From assembly GCA_041567895.1 (NCBI GenBank), contig JBFGAX010000011.1, positions 1 to 59,349 on the forward strand: a stretch of 59,349 nt of DNA, in the 5' to 3' direction. The notes beneath the pieces were generated by a model that was not told the DNA's origin, made no database searches, and worked only from the letters and a program-made list of their open reading frames with translations. A program made the translations under genes and the position numbers. Below are positions 34,824 to 43,762 of the stretch, one piece after another (within the stretch, counting starts at the first letter, position 1; each line of letters opens with the position of its first letter). This stretch comes from JABDOU01 sp041567895. GTDB lineage: Bacteria; Actinomycetota; Acidimicrobiia; Spongiisociales; SHLN01.

Positions 34824-35131
34824 GTGTTTGGTCTACTCCCGGCCCGGTCAAGCATCATCCGATACCCACCGGTGCCGTGATTGAGCCATTGCGCGATACG
34901 TGTGACCGTTGCTGTCGATGCCCCGGTTTCCTCCGAAATCGACCGATACGACCGCCCTTCATCGAGAAGTCTGGCGACGGCCCATCTCTTGGACATTTCT
35001 GTGAGCTCTTTTCTCGTGCATAGATCCCTGAGGAAAAGAGCTGCTTCCCCCGTGGTCTCGAGGAGAACGAGTGCTTCGAGCAGCGCTTCGGTGTCCGGTT
35101 CGATCCAGTCATCGTTCGCCTGATATGTCAT
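34820..35131 (-). CDS. YerC/YecD-family TrpR-like regulator
   Basis: 103 residues of the TrpR-related YerC/YecD family: FLRDLCTRKELTEMSKRWAVARLLDEGRSYRSISEETGASTATVTRIAQWL contains the TrpR-type helix-turn-helix (about 57-82). Heading the minus-strand his operon and coupled to hisG by an ATGA overlap, it is a good candidate for the histidine regulator. AGGAA lies 11 nt before the ATG. It faces hisA across a 113-bp region with palindromes. Confidence 0.88.
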   Translation of the reverse strand: MTYQANDDWIEPDTEALLEALVLLETTGEAALFLRDLCTRKELTEMSKRWAVARLLDEGRSYRSISEETGASTATVTRIAQWLNHGTGGYRMMLDRAGSRPNT

Positions 35132-35180
35132 GATGATGCGTTCCTGCTGGTTGCGCCAACTCTTCGGAGAGCGGTGGCAT

Positions 35181-35214
35181 GTGTTAACAAGCTAACACGT
35201 TACTACGCAATAAC
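35181..35214. promoter_or_regulatory. Candidate his operator: two adjacent inverted repeats
   Basis: GTGTTAACAAGCTAACAC (35181-35198) is an 18-bp imperfect palindrome with perfect 6-bp outer arms GTGTTA/TAACAC, the same overall length as TrpR operators. A second pair, GTTA-N8-TAAC (35199-35214), follows directly. It lies between the divergent yerC-like/his operon and hisA. Binding by the YerC-like protein is inferred. Confidence 0.55.
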
Positions 35215-35232
35215 AACATCCCGGTAGGACCC

Positions 35233-35238
35233 TAAGGT
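35233..35238 (+). promoter_or_regulatory. Leaderless -10 hexamer TAAGGT for hisA
   Basis: TAAGGT ends 6 nt before the hisA ATG; the candidate operator lies 19-52 bp upstream of it, a position suited to repression. Confidence 0.5.
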
Positions 35239-35244
35239 TCCGAA

Positions 35245-35937
35245 ATGCTCATCTTTCCTGCGGTCGATGTGCTGGACGGCAACGTCGTACGTCTGCACAA
35301 AGGCGACTATGACGCCGTCACCGTTTACAACGACGACCCTGTGGAAACCGCCCGCATGTGGATGGAACAGGGAGCGGTCATCGTGCACGTCGTGGATCTC
35401 GGAGGGGCAAGGGAGGGTGTCCCATCTCCCGCCTTGTGGCGTGCAATGGCAGACGAAGGAGTGCGTTTTCAGGTTGGCGGTGGGCTACGAACGGCATCTT
35501 CGGTCGAGGACGCGCTGGCGGCGGGAGCAACACGAGTCGTTCTGGGAACCGCAGCGGTGCACGATGTGGCCCTCATTGGCCGTCTCGTGCGCAACCATGG
35601 ATCGGATGCCATTGCAGTTTCCGTCGACATCCGCGACGATGAGGCACGGGGTTCCGGCTGGTTGAAGACCGGCAGGCCGTGGCGAGAAACTGTTGCCGAG
35701 CTCCTCGATGTCGGTGTCACCTGGATGGTGACCACGGCAATTGCCAGAGACGGGACGATGGCGGGTCCGGATGTGGGGCTCGTAGCCGCCGTTGTTGGAG
35801 AAGCACCGAATGCTTTCGTGATAGCAGCCGGTGGGGTCGCTTCGAATGCAGATCTCGAGCATCTGGAACGATTGGGAGCGTCCGGAGCGATCGTCGGCCG
35901 GGCCCTCTATGAGGGTGCCGTCGATCTCAGGGCATAG
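35245..35937 (+). CDS. hisA: Phosphoribosylformimino-5-aminoimidazole carboxamide ribotide isomerase
   Basis: 230 residues, HisA/PriA barrel. The catalytic Asp is in IFPAVDVLDGNVVRL and the second in TTAIARDGTMAGPD; phosphate sites are GGGLRTASSVEDAL and AAGGVASNADLEHL. In Actinobacteria the homologue PriA may also do the TrpF step; whether this one does cannot be read from sequence. Divergent from the rest of the his genes. Confidence 0.94.
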   Translation: MLIFPAVDVLDGNVVRLHKGDYDAVTVYNDDPVETARMWMEQGAVIVHVVDLGGAREGVPSPALWRAMADEGVRFQVGGGLRTASSVEDALAAGATRVVLGTAAVHDVALIGRLVRNHGSDAIAVSVDIRDDEARGSGWLKTGRPWRETVAELLDVGVTWMVTTAIARDGTMAGPDVGLVAAVVGEAPNAFVIAAGGVASNADLEHLERLGASGAIVGRALYEGAVDLRA

Positions 35938-36019
35938 GTAATCGTCTGAGAACACAATCATTTGCGTCCTGTCTGCGAGTTCGCGAAAATCACATGTGAC
36001 GCTCGAGGGGAGAGTCCGG

Positions 36020-36442
36020 GTGGAATGCAGCCAATGCGGTCCCATCAGACATCGAAAGAGTTCGTACTGCCCTTTCTGTGGCCGCGGCCTCCAGGTCGCT
36101 TCGGTTCGTTCCGTATCCGGCAACGCTCTCGTCAGCAGCTGGCCGGTGGCACCCCTATCCAACGAGGACGACGATTTGCCGCAACCCGAAGAGGGGCTGA
36201 CGCCACTCACCGGGCCCGTACGCGAGACAGACTCCATCGGAGCGCTTCGTCTCGAGACGGCGCCCCGGGTTTTCAGAGTCGAGGCGGCAACAGCGTCGGA
36301 TCGACCCGTGGCGTCGGAGCCGAACCCGCCCGTCCGGCTACCAGGACCGGTTGAACGTCCTCAAATCTTGCCTGCCTGGGTAGTCGTTCTGATGGTCGTG
36401 CTGTTGCTGGCGGTGGCGGCCGGATACATCTTCACCGGCTAG
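36020..36442 (+). CDS. Zinc-ribbon, tail-anchored hypothetical protein
   Basis: 140 residues from a GTG start (MECSQCGPIRHRKSSYCPFCG): an N-terminal CxxC...CxxC zinc ribbon (C3, C6, C17, C20), a long polar acidic linker, and a single C-terminal membrane helix (about 118-138). GGGGAG lies 7 nt upstream. An earlier GTG at 35996 is possible. Function unknown; it ends 9 nt from the convergent AAA gene. Confidence 0.65.
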   Translation: MECSQCGPIRHRKSSYCPFCGRGLQVASVRSVSGNALVSSWPVAPLSNEDDDLPQPEEGLTPLTGPVRETDSIGALRLETAPRVFRVEAATASDRPVASEPNPPVRLPGPVERPQILPAWVVVLMVVLLLAVAAGYIFTG

Positions 36443-36450
36443 CGAGAACG

Positions 36451-38487
36451 TCAGAGGACTCGTTCGGTTTCTTTCCGGAATCTCGTGAGAGCCTGCTCGA
36501 GGTCCGACCATGTGACCACGAGCTCTCGATCGCCGAGCGATGTATCGGTGCCGGTTCCGATCCCCGTCTTGCGAAGGACGTTCAGGGCCGCCTCCCGGAG
36601 CAGGGACGTCAGATCTGCGAACGACAACCCTTCGGTGACATCGGCCAGGCGATCGAGGTCGACATCGTCTGCCAGCGGTACATCGCTGATCTCGAGAAGA
36701 GCCAACCGTGATTCCTTGACCGGAAGGTCGAGCAAGATATGAGTCTCCAGGCGGCCGCCGCGTAGGAGCGCCGGATCAACGAGATCCTTGCGATTCGTAG
36801 CGGCGACGATCACGACGTCGCCGAGATCGGATACGCCGTCGATCTCCGTGAGGAGCGCTGCCACGACCGAATCTGTGACATTGTTCGTCGAGTTGCCACG
36901 TACGGGCGCAAGAGCATCGAATTCGTCGAAGAAGATGATCGACGGTGCCGCTGCTCTTGCTCGATTGAACAGCTCGCGCACCCCTCGTTCCGACTCACCG
37001 ACGAACTTGTCCAACAACTCGGCACCCTTCACGGCGAAGAACGCCGCACCGGCTTCGTGTGCCAGGGCTCGAGTTACGTACGTCTTGCCGGTTCCCGGAG
37101 GGCCGTAGAGGAGAATCCCGCGAGGGGGATCGATCCCCATGCGTTCAAACCTCTCCGGATCTTGTATGGGCCAGATGACCGCCTCGGTGAGGCGTTGTTT
37201 GACCTCGTCGAGATTGGCCACCTTACCGAAGCCGTACGAAGGCATATCGCCCAGAGATACGGACCCGAGCGATGGCGTCGTTTCACCGATTGCTTCGATC
37301 GCGATCTCGGTGGTGACCACTCCGTCGTTGCGAACCACCTTCGCTGATGCGTGTACGACGGCGGCCAGCACGTCGGCACCGGAGAAGCCCGCTGATTTCG
37401 CTGCGAGCCGGTCATAATCGATGTCGTCGGCTGTGGGTACTTTGGCCAGTGAGGCCTCGAAGAGCATCCGGCGACGCTTGAGATCGGGTGGCGGGATCGA
37501 AAGGGACCGCGGCAGGAGAGGAGAGGCGGCAACGGACTCGTCCAGGGCGCTGCGGGACGAGACGCCCAGCACGGTCGCCACACCTGGGCGTTCGGCGACC
37601 GCGTCGAGGAACCAGCGCAATATGGCTCCCACCTGGGACCGAAACATGCCATCCGGGCCTGCCATGGCTTCGAGGTGGTCGAGATAGATGACCGTAGGCG
37701 GCTCACTGTTCTTGGCCGCCGGCTCCAACCGATCCAATAGCCGTTCAGGTTTGAAAACGAGGTTGAGCGAGATCTCTTCGAGCTTGGCACCCGCAGCCTC
37801 TGCTGCGGCAGTCACGAGCTCAGCTTTCCCGACGCCGCTCGGGCCTTCGATCAGCACGCCGGCGACCCTCGGCAAGCCCCACGTCTTTGGCAGGTTGCCT
37901 GCCGACGTCAGCAATGCCAGCCAGCCAGAGAGCGTATCGAGTTCTACGTCCAGCCCTGCGAGAAGAGCCTGGGCCGTGGTTGGTGCGAGTGGTTCGGTTG
38001 GTCCCTTTTCGGATGTTGCAGCATCAACGTCGGCCTGCGTAGCAACCATCGTGCCCGACCCTACGAGTCCCGAAGGCCCGGGTTCGACCGATTCGATTGT
38101 GACCTCGATACGCTGGTCATGTTCGGGATCGTCCGCGTATGAGGTATTGATCACCACCCGATCTCCGACAGTGACGGGGATTCCCTGGAGAGCACGGGCA
38201 ACGTGCCGCGCGTCAAGGGGCAGATCGCCGCTCGCGAGCACGACTTGCTGGGCCTGCGGCAACAGCGAACGTTTGACCTCGATCGATTGACCTTCGGTGA
38301 CGTCGGCGTTGCCCATGGTGCGAGGTCCGAGCAGCAGAGTGTTGGTAGCGGCTACCTCGCCGGGTCGGATGAGTACGTTGGTGTTACCGACCGCTGCAAC
38401 GCCGCCGCCCGGCAAGCCCATTGCCCTCAACATGGTGGGGTCGGCCCTGCCAAACGGGTCAGAGCCGGATCGGACAACAAATCGCAT
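36451..38487 (-). CDS. Cdc48/VCP-like double AAA ATPase with degenerate first ring
   Basis: 678 residues: a Cdc48-type N-domain (about 1-150) and two AAA domains. D2 is complete: Walker A GPPGTGKT (462-469), Walker B IIFFDEFDAL (517-526), arginine fingers in DPALLRGGRLE (576, 579). D1 keeps Walker A (GPSGVGKA, 215-222), but its Walker B reads VIYLDHLEAM, with His271 where the catalytic Glu should be, so D1 may bind but not hydrolyse ATP. Cdc48 homologues unfold proteins, and in Actinobacteria such proteins are linked to the proteasome system; no proteasome gene is here. TAAACT lies 6 nt before the ATG. Confidence 0.85.
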   Translation of the reverse strand: MRFVVRSGSDPFGRADPTMLRAMGLPGGGVAAVGNTNVLIRPGEVAATNTLLLGPRTMGNADVTEGQSIEVKRSLLPQAQQVVLASGDLPLDARHVARALQGIPVTVGDRVVINTSYADDPEHDQRIEVTIESVEPGPSGLVGSGTMVATQADVDAATSEKGPTEPLAPTTAQALLAGLDVELDTLSGWLALLTSAGNLPKTWGLPRVAGVLIEGPSGVGKAELVTAAAEAAGAKLEEISLNLVFKPERLLDRLEPAAKNSEPPTVIYLDHLEAMAGPDGMFRSQVGAILRWFLDAVAERPGVATVLGVSSRSALDESVAASPLLPRSLSIPPPDLKRRRMLFEASLAKVPTADDIDYDRLAAKSAGFSGADVLAAVVHASAKVVRNDGVVTTEIAIEAIGETTPSLGSVSLGDMPSYGFGKVANLDEVKQRLTEAVIWPIQDPERFERMGIDPPRGILLYGPPGTGKTYVTRALAHEAGAAFFAVKGAELLDKFVGESERGVRELFNRARAAAPSIIFFDEFDALAPVRGNSTNNVTDSVVAALLTEIDGVSDLGDVVIVAATNRKDLVDPALLRGGRLETHILLDLPVKESRLALLEISDVPLADDVDLDRLADVTEGLSFADLTSLLREAALNVLRKTGIGTGTDTSLGDRELVVTWSDLEQALTRFRKETERVL

Positions 38488-38493
38488 TGGACG

Positions 38494-38514
38494 AGTTTAG
38501 AGAAGGGCTAGGGT
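38494..38514. promoter_or_regulatory. Divergent leaderless -10 hexamers for the AAA gene and menE
   Basis: Minus-strand TAAACT (38499-38494) is 6 nt from the AAA ATG at 38487; plus-strand TAGGGT (38509-38514) is 7 nt from the menE ATG at 38522. The whole divergent gap is 34 bp. Confidence 0.5.
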
Positions 38515-38521
38515 CGCAACG

Positions 38522-39661
38522 ATGCCTGATCTGGTCGCTCTCTCGGTTCCCCCTGGCCCCCTTTTCGTTGAACACGTCCTCGAGGTATGGAACTCCGGTG
38601 ATGCCGTTGCCCCGATAAACCCGGGACTACCAGCGAACGTCATGTCGGACGTGATCGATGACCTGGCCCCGGCGAGGTGGATCACCGGGACCGGAACGAT
38701 GTCGCTCAATCATGCCAGACCGGTGGCAGCCGGTGATGCTCTCGTCATGTCGACGAGCGGCACGACGGGTCGTCCCAAGGGGGTCATCCTCACCCACGAG
38801 GCAGTTCGGCACGCAGCTCGAATCACGTCGTCGGCGCTCGCTGTCGACCCCGGTTCCGACAGGTGGCTTTCCTGTCTCCCGTTTTTCCATATTGGCGGTT
38901 TGAGCGTGTGGATCAGGGGCCACATCACGGGCACGCCGGTTTCGATCCTCCCCGAATTCGATGCGACAGCAGTGATGGAGGCGGCCAAAGGTGGCGCGAC
39001 GCTCGTATCGCTCGTGCCAACAACCCTTGCCAGGATTGATCCGTCACGGTTTCGAAAGATCCTGCTCGGGGGAGGTCGGATGCCGGGAATCCGAGCCCCG
39101 AACACGGTAGCCACCTACGGACTGACCGAATCCGGAGGTGGTGTTGTGTATGAAGGGCGGGCGTTGTCTGGCATTGCAGTTCGGGTTGTTGACGGCATCG
39201 TGCATCTGCAGGGCCCAACGCTGGCTCGCGCATATCGAGATGGTTCGCCCTTGTTGGATGAGGATTGGCTCATAACAGGGGATCGTGGCGAACTCGATAC
39301 GTCGGGAAGGCTCACCATCCTCGGACGAGCGGATGATCTCATCACCACCGGGGGAGAAACCATCTCGCCCGAGCCAATTGAAGAACGTATTGGCTCCCAT
39401 GAGTTGATTTCGGACGTTGCGGTCGTCGGTATTGCTGATGACGAGTGGGGTGAGGTTGTGACCGCTGTGATCGTGCCGGCGGACGGATCTCGGATTCCTG
39501 AGCTCTCAGAGCTGCGCGCCATGGTCAAGGAAACGAGGCCTGGCTTCGAGGCACCCCATAGGCTCGTCGTGGTTGACGCCCTTCCGAGAACCGCTCTCGG
39601 CAAACTGGCTCGATCAGTATTGAAGTTGCAGATCGCGGGTAACACCGAGACCGATGGGTAA
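38522..39661 (+). CDS. menE: o-Succinylbenzoate-CoA ligase
   Basis: 379 residues of the acyl-CoA synthetase (ANL) fold. AMP-binding motif MSTSGTTGRPKGV, motif LPFFHIGGLS, YGLTESGGG, WLITGDRGELD and the C-terminal Lys in RTALGKLARSVL are present. Short for the family but in the MenE range. Assignment as MenE rests on the neighbouring menF, menD and menC. It overlaps the convergent menC by 48 bp. Confidence 0.88.
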   Translation: MPDLVALSVPPGPLFVEHVLEVWNSGDAVAPINPGLPANVMSDVIDDLAPARWITGTGTMSLNHARPVAAGDALVMSTSGTTGRPKGVILTHEAVRHAARITSSALAVDPGSDRWLSCLPFFHIGGLSVWIRGHITGTPVSILPEFDATAVMEAAKGGATLVSLVPTTLARIDPSRFRKILLGGGRMPGIRAPNTVATYGLTESGGGVVYEGRALSGIAVRVVDGIVHLQGPTLARAYRDGSPLLDEDWLITGDRGELDTSGRLTILGRADDLITTGGETISPEPIEERIGSHELISDVAVVGIADDEWGEVVTAVIVPADGSRIPELSELRAMVKETRPGFEAPHRLVVVDALPRTALGKLARSVLKLQIAGNTETDG

Positions 39662-40618
39662 TTCGAATCTCGGTCCGGGCGCGACGTCGGTCCATGCAAG
39701 CTCCTCGGCCCGGACGTCGCCCCATCCCAGTCCGGCAGGGTTCGGTCCGGCGATGGCCGCGATGTGCCCTGCCAGCAATGTTCCGAGGACCCCGTCACGC
39801 GCCGACGTGATCGTTATCCCGTAGCCCTCGCTTTTGGCATCGCGCACTGTGTTCAGAACGGATCGGGGCGATGACCAGTGTGCTGGTTTGAGAACGAGAA
39901 TGTCAGCCTGGCGTCCCGCGAGAAACTCCTCGGCGGCTGTTCGGCTGGATATGGATTCATCGGCAGCGATCTTCATTCCGGTCTCCTCGAACAGCCCTCG
40001 CCAGGCCGTGACATCCGGGGTGGGTTCCTCGATATATGAGATATCGAACCGGGAGGCTTGTTGCATGAACGTGAGGGCTTCAGCAGGCGAGAAGGTCTGG
40101 TTGGCGTCGAGCCGAATGGTGCCCTCGCTTCCGAGTGCATTGCGGACCATGGCGATGCGTCGCAGTTCCTCCGATGGCTGGTGGCCGACTTTCACTTTGA
40201 TGCATTGATAGCCCTCGGCCACGACGTCGAGCGGGTCTGTGGTGCGATCGACCAATCCATTTGCTTCGATGACATCGGAGGCTGCCCCGTCGAGATACCG
40301 GCCGAGCGATAGTCCGCGTGCTTGAGCCTGGAGGTCGGCGATTGCGGTCTCCCACGCCATCGACGCCTCTGCCGGCATGGAAACCCCTTCAGCGAGTGAT
40401 GGCTCTGCCCATGAAGGCAGTTGGTTCAGCAGACCCAGCAGCGCTTGCCTGCAAGCTTCCAGGGTTGTCGCCGTGCGTCCGACGAGCGGGGCAGCCTGAC
40501 CGTATCCGGTGCGGCCGTCGATATCTTTGAGCATCAAAACGAGTGGAGATGCTGAATCATGGCGCCACAGAAGGCCGTCGACGATGGTGAGCTCACGCAT
40601 CGTGGTGCTCTTGTTCAT
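39614..40618 (-). CDS. menC: o-Succinylbenzoate synthase
   Basis: 334 residues of the enolase superfamily with an intact active site: acid/base Lys pair in CIKVKVGH, metal ligands Asp (RLDANQTF), Glu (YIEEPT) and Asp (AADESIS), and the second-side Lys in VLKPAHW. Dehydrates SHCHC in menaquinone synthesis. It overlaps menD by 26 nt; an internal ATG at 40600 is an alternative start. Confidence 0.92.
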   Translation of the reverse strand: MNKSTTMRELTIVDGLLWRHDSASPLVLMLKDIDGRTGYGQAAPLVGRTATTLEACRQALLGLLNQLPSWAEPSLAEGVSMPAEASMAWETAIADLQAQARGLSLGRYLDGAASDVIEANGLVDRTTDPLDVVAEGYQCIKVKVGHQPSEELRRIAMVRNALGSEGTIRLDANQTFSPAEALTFMQQASRFDISYIEEPTPDVTAWRGLFEETGMKIAADESISSRTAAEEFLAGRQADILVLKPAHWSSPRSVLNTVRDAKSEGYGITITSARDGVLGTLLAGHIAAIAGPNPAGLGWGDVRAEELAWTDVAPGPRFELPIGLGVTRDLQLQY

Positions 40619-42368
40619 CGCTGATGATTTCTTCTTCGAGCATTGCCGCTCCGGCTGCTCGCCTTGCCGCCAGAAACGCCGGAACCGGGTTCGGCTCGGT
40701 TTCCAGCAGCACCACGTCGAGCCCTTGATTGCGCGTGGCCTGCTTTATCGCTCCGATATCGGTGTGGACACGAGCGCCTGCCGCCTCCGCCAGGGCTTTG
40801 ATGTCCGTTTGGTGAGGCGTCCTGAACAGTCGGTCGAACGTCTCGCCCGGCAACACATTGGCGATGGGTAGAAACGAGAATATGCCGCCACCGCCGTTGT
40901 CCAAAACAATGAGGGTGATGTTGCGACCGCTTCTGCCTGCGGCCAGCAGTCCACCTGCATCGTGCAGGAAAGCGATATCACCGAGAACCGCGACCGCCGG
41001 CCCATCTGAGGCCATCGACGCTCCCAGTGTGGTCGCTATCGTGCCATCGATACCGTTCGTGCCTCGATTGACGAGCACCCGAACGCGATGTTCGAGGTTG
41101 CCAACAAATCCATCAGCATGTCGGATCGGCATGGAGCTGGCCAGCTGCAGAGAGGTTCCGTGATCGAGTTGACGGAGCGCAGCAACGGTGATAGCGGTTT
41201 CGCTCGACGGTTGCAGCGCAGTCGCTGCTGTTTCACCCGCCCTCTCAGACGCACGCTCCCACGCGTTGAGCCATTCGGGGTCCCGTCCGGTCCCATCGCC
41301 CAGGCGATCGAGAGCCTCGTTCGGCGAGCTCTGGATGGTTGCGGCCGACGTTCCGGTGAAATCGTGAACCTCGACATGGCTGTTGACCAGGACCACCGGG
41401 ACCTCACGATGCCGTGTCAACCATTGGGCGAACGACTTGGCGGTCGGCATGCGTCCTATGCGCAAGATCACCTCAGGTGGCCGGCGGTCCGCCAGGCCCC
41501 CGATGTCGAAGGCCGGTTCGATCCATGGAATCACCAGTCCGGGGGGACCGCCGGTACGTAACCCGGATCCGATGTCGGCGAAGACCGGCCAACCTCGATC
41601 GTGTGCGAAGTCGAAGATCCGCTTTCGGACATCCAACGCATGGTCATCAGGACCAACGACGATGAATCCGCGACGTACCTGTAGGAGGCCACGGAACGAA
41701 ATCTGATCGGTGGATTCGACGGTACCTGGCTGAGCTGGTGGCAGCCCGATTACACGGTGTTTGTCGTGGCTCGACCCCTCGTCAACCTGCTGACTCGAGC
41801 GCAGATGCCCTGGCTCCAGCGGTTCCGGAAACTGCCAATTGATGTGCACAGGCCCCCGGCCGACGACGGCGGCCATATACCCCTCCCGAGCGAGATCGAT
41901 CATGTCACCGTCGCCGAGCTCATCAACGTCCGGCAACAAACGGGTAAGGCGAGTGTATCCGGAAAAAAAGCGGCTCTGGTCAACGGTTTGCGGAGCCCCG
42001 ACGCCTTGCAATGCGGAAGGCCGGTCGGCCGTCAACACCATGATCGGTACCCCTGAATAGTGCCCTTCGAGAACGGCGGGTAGGTAGTGGGCACCCGCCG
42101 AGCCGGATGTACAGATCAGCGCCGCCGGCTTCCGCGCACCTTTTCCGTAACCAAGGGCGACGAATGCCGCGACGCGTTCATCGTGCTGAATGTCCAGAGC
42201 GATGCCGGATGTCGTGGCGGCCGACGTAATGAGGGCAGTAGATCTGCTTCCCGGGGACGCAATGACCCGCTCGATGCCCATGGTGACGAGTTCGTCGAAG
42301 AACCGGGAGACCAGTTTGTAAGCCAGATGGCCGGGATGAGAAGCTTCGGGTTGGCCGGATATGTTCAC
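40593..42368 (-). CDS. menD: SEPHCHC synthase (2-succinyl-5-enolpyruvyl-6-hydroxy-3-cyclohexene-1-carboxylate synthase)
   Basis: 591 residues of the thiamine-diphosphate enzyme fold. Catalytic Glu region DIQHDERVAAFVALGYGKG, GSAGAHYLPAVLEGHYSGVPI, and the ThDP/Mg site GDIAFLHDAGGLL...DNGGGGIFSFLP are clear. Start set at GTG 42368, overlapping the menF stop as GTGA; the longer upstream frame lies inside menF. It joins isochorismate and 2-oxoglutarate. Confidence 0.94.
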   Translation of the reverse strand: MNISGQPEASHPGHLAYKLVSRFFDELVTMGIERVIASPGSRSTALITSAATTSGIALDIQHDERVAAFVALGYGKGARKPAALICTSGSAGAHYLPAVLEGHYSGVPIMVLTADRPSALQGVGAPQTVDQSRFFSGYTRLTRLLPDVDELGDGDMIDLAREGYMAAVVGRGPVHINWQFPEPLEPGHLRSSQQVDEGSSHDKHRVIGLPPAQPGTVESTDQISFRGLLQVRRGFIVVGPDDHALDVRKRIFDFAHDRGWPVFADIGSGLRTGGPPGLVIPWIEPAFDIGGLADRRPPEVILRIGRMPTAKSFAQWLTRHREVPVVLVNSHVEVHDFTGTSAATIQSSPNEALDRLGDGTGRDPEWLNAWERASERAGETAATALQPSSETAITVAALRQLDHGTSLQLASSMPIRHADGFVGNLEHRVRVLVNRGTNGIDGTIATTLGASMASDGPAVAVLGDIAFLHDAGGLLAAGRSGRNITLIVLDNGGGGIFSFLPIANVLPGETFDRLFRTPHQTDIKALAEAAGARVHTDIGAIKQATRNQGLDVVLLETEPNPVPAFLAARRAAGAAMLEEEIISDEQEHHDA

Positions 42369-43762
42369 GCGAGGCCGATCAGGGCTCCCAGATTCTGCAA
42401 CTTGAGCGTTGTCTCCTCGAGCTCTGAATCGGGATCGGAGCCTGCGACGATCCCGGCACCGGCGAAGAGCGTCGTGTGGTCCTTCTCGAGGAGGGCGCAC
42501 CGGAGCGCAACCCAGAACTCACCATCGCCATCGAGCGTCATGATGCCGACCGGACCTGCATACCAACCGCGGTCGAGACCTTCGTGACGATTGATGAAAT
42601 CGACCGCCGTCGAATCCGGGGTTCCGCCGACGGCGGGCGTCGGGTGGAGTTCGTCGGTCAATCCGAGAACGCCGTCCGGTACCGAGCCCGTCGCTACTAC
42701 CGCAGTTCTCAGATGCTGAACGTTCGAGAGTTTCATGAGGTCGGTCTCAGACGAACGAGGTTCCATGCCGCTCGACGAGAACCGGTCGAGGAGGTGGTCG
42801 ACGACAAATTGATGCTCAGCCAATTGCTTGGGGTCGTTGAGTAGTTCGGCAGCCAGGGCCGCGTCGTCGGCTTCGGTCGTCCCCCGCCGTGTCGTGCCTG
42901 CGAGGGCAGCCGAGGTAGCAGTCCCGTCTGCGGCAGACCATCGGACGAGAAGTTCCGGAGTGGCTCCGCAAAACACGACGCCGTTGCCGATTGCGAATGT
43001 GGCTGCTTCGGGATGTTGCTGGCGGAGCCGTGCGAGGAGGGGACCCGGAGCCGGCGTCGCAGGGGTGTCGACCGAGCGGGCCAGCACGACCTTGTCGAAT
43101 TCTCCTCGATGGATTGACTTCAACCCCGCCGAGACCAGCTTCCGGTAGGCCGGATCATCTCCAGGTGTTGGGACGTCTCCGATGGCTATCGGCTCCGGTA
43201 TGGGCGTCGTCGCCAGGTCCATGATGGTCTGCATTCCCGCTATGAGTTCATGTGCGATTCGTTCGGATCGCCCTGCGCCCGGCTCACCAATCGTGGTAGC
43301 TATTTGCCAGTAGGAGTCTCTGCCGTTCCGGATATGCGCAAGTCGTGGCAATCTCGCCAACGCAGGCGGAAGCGCGTTCCAATCCGAGGTTTCGGCAAAG
43401 GAAAACCCGGCGCCCAGCGTGGGGCTCATGGGCTCGCCAACCAGCGTGGTGGAATCACGGAGGTGGGCGATGGCAGCATCGAGATCCCTGAAGCGATCGG
43501 CACCCTCCGAAGTTGTCTCCCAGGCCTGACCGATTCCCACGAATGACCGGCCGGCGTACGGTATCTCCCAGAAGAAGGTGTTCTCATGATCGGCGCCCGC
43601 GACGATCGCCAGGGGATCAACTCCCGGCCGGGCGCGGGTTGTCCAGACGACCACTGACGAAGATGGGGGAGAGGAATCCAACGATGCCGGGAGCGAAACG
43701 TCGAGGAAGTCGGTCATAGCGTCGGTCAAGGTGGCGGCGGACGTCGGGTTCAGTGTGTCCAT
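42365..43762 (-). CDS. menF: Isochorismate synthase
   Basis: 465 residues with a chorismate-binding domain (about 205-460): KVVLARSVD, CGATPELLVRW, AGTTRRGTTEADDAALAAEL, ELHPTPAVGGTP, and GWYAGPVGIMT. The last two blocks hold the Mg and substrate site. It makes isochorismate for menaquinone. I set the start at the ATG 43762, inside the 3' end of the merR-like gene (13-nt overlap). Confidence 0.92.
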   Translation of the reverse strand: MDTLNPTSAATLTDAMTDFLDVSLPASLDSSPPSSSVVVWTTRARPGVDPLAIVAGADHENTFFWEIPYAGRSFVGIGQAWETTSEGADRFRDLDAAIAHLRDSTTLVGEPMSPTLGAGFSFAETSDWNALPPALARLPRLAHIRNGRDSYWQIATTIGEPGAGRSERIAHELIAGMQTIMDLATTPIPEPIAIGDVPTPGDDPAYRKLVSAGLKSIHRGEFDKVVLARSVDTPATPAPGPLLARLRQQHPEAATFAIGNGVVFCGATPELLVRWSAADGTATSAALAGTTRRGTTEADDAALAAELLNDPKQLAEHQFVVDHLLDRFSSSGMEPRSSETDLMKLSNVQHLRTAVVATGSVPDGVLGLTDELHPTPAVGGTPDSTAVDFINRHEGLDRGWYAGPVGIMTLDGDGEFWVALRCALLEKDHTTLFAGAGIVAGSDPDSELEETTLKLQNLGALIGLA

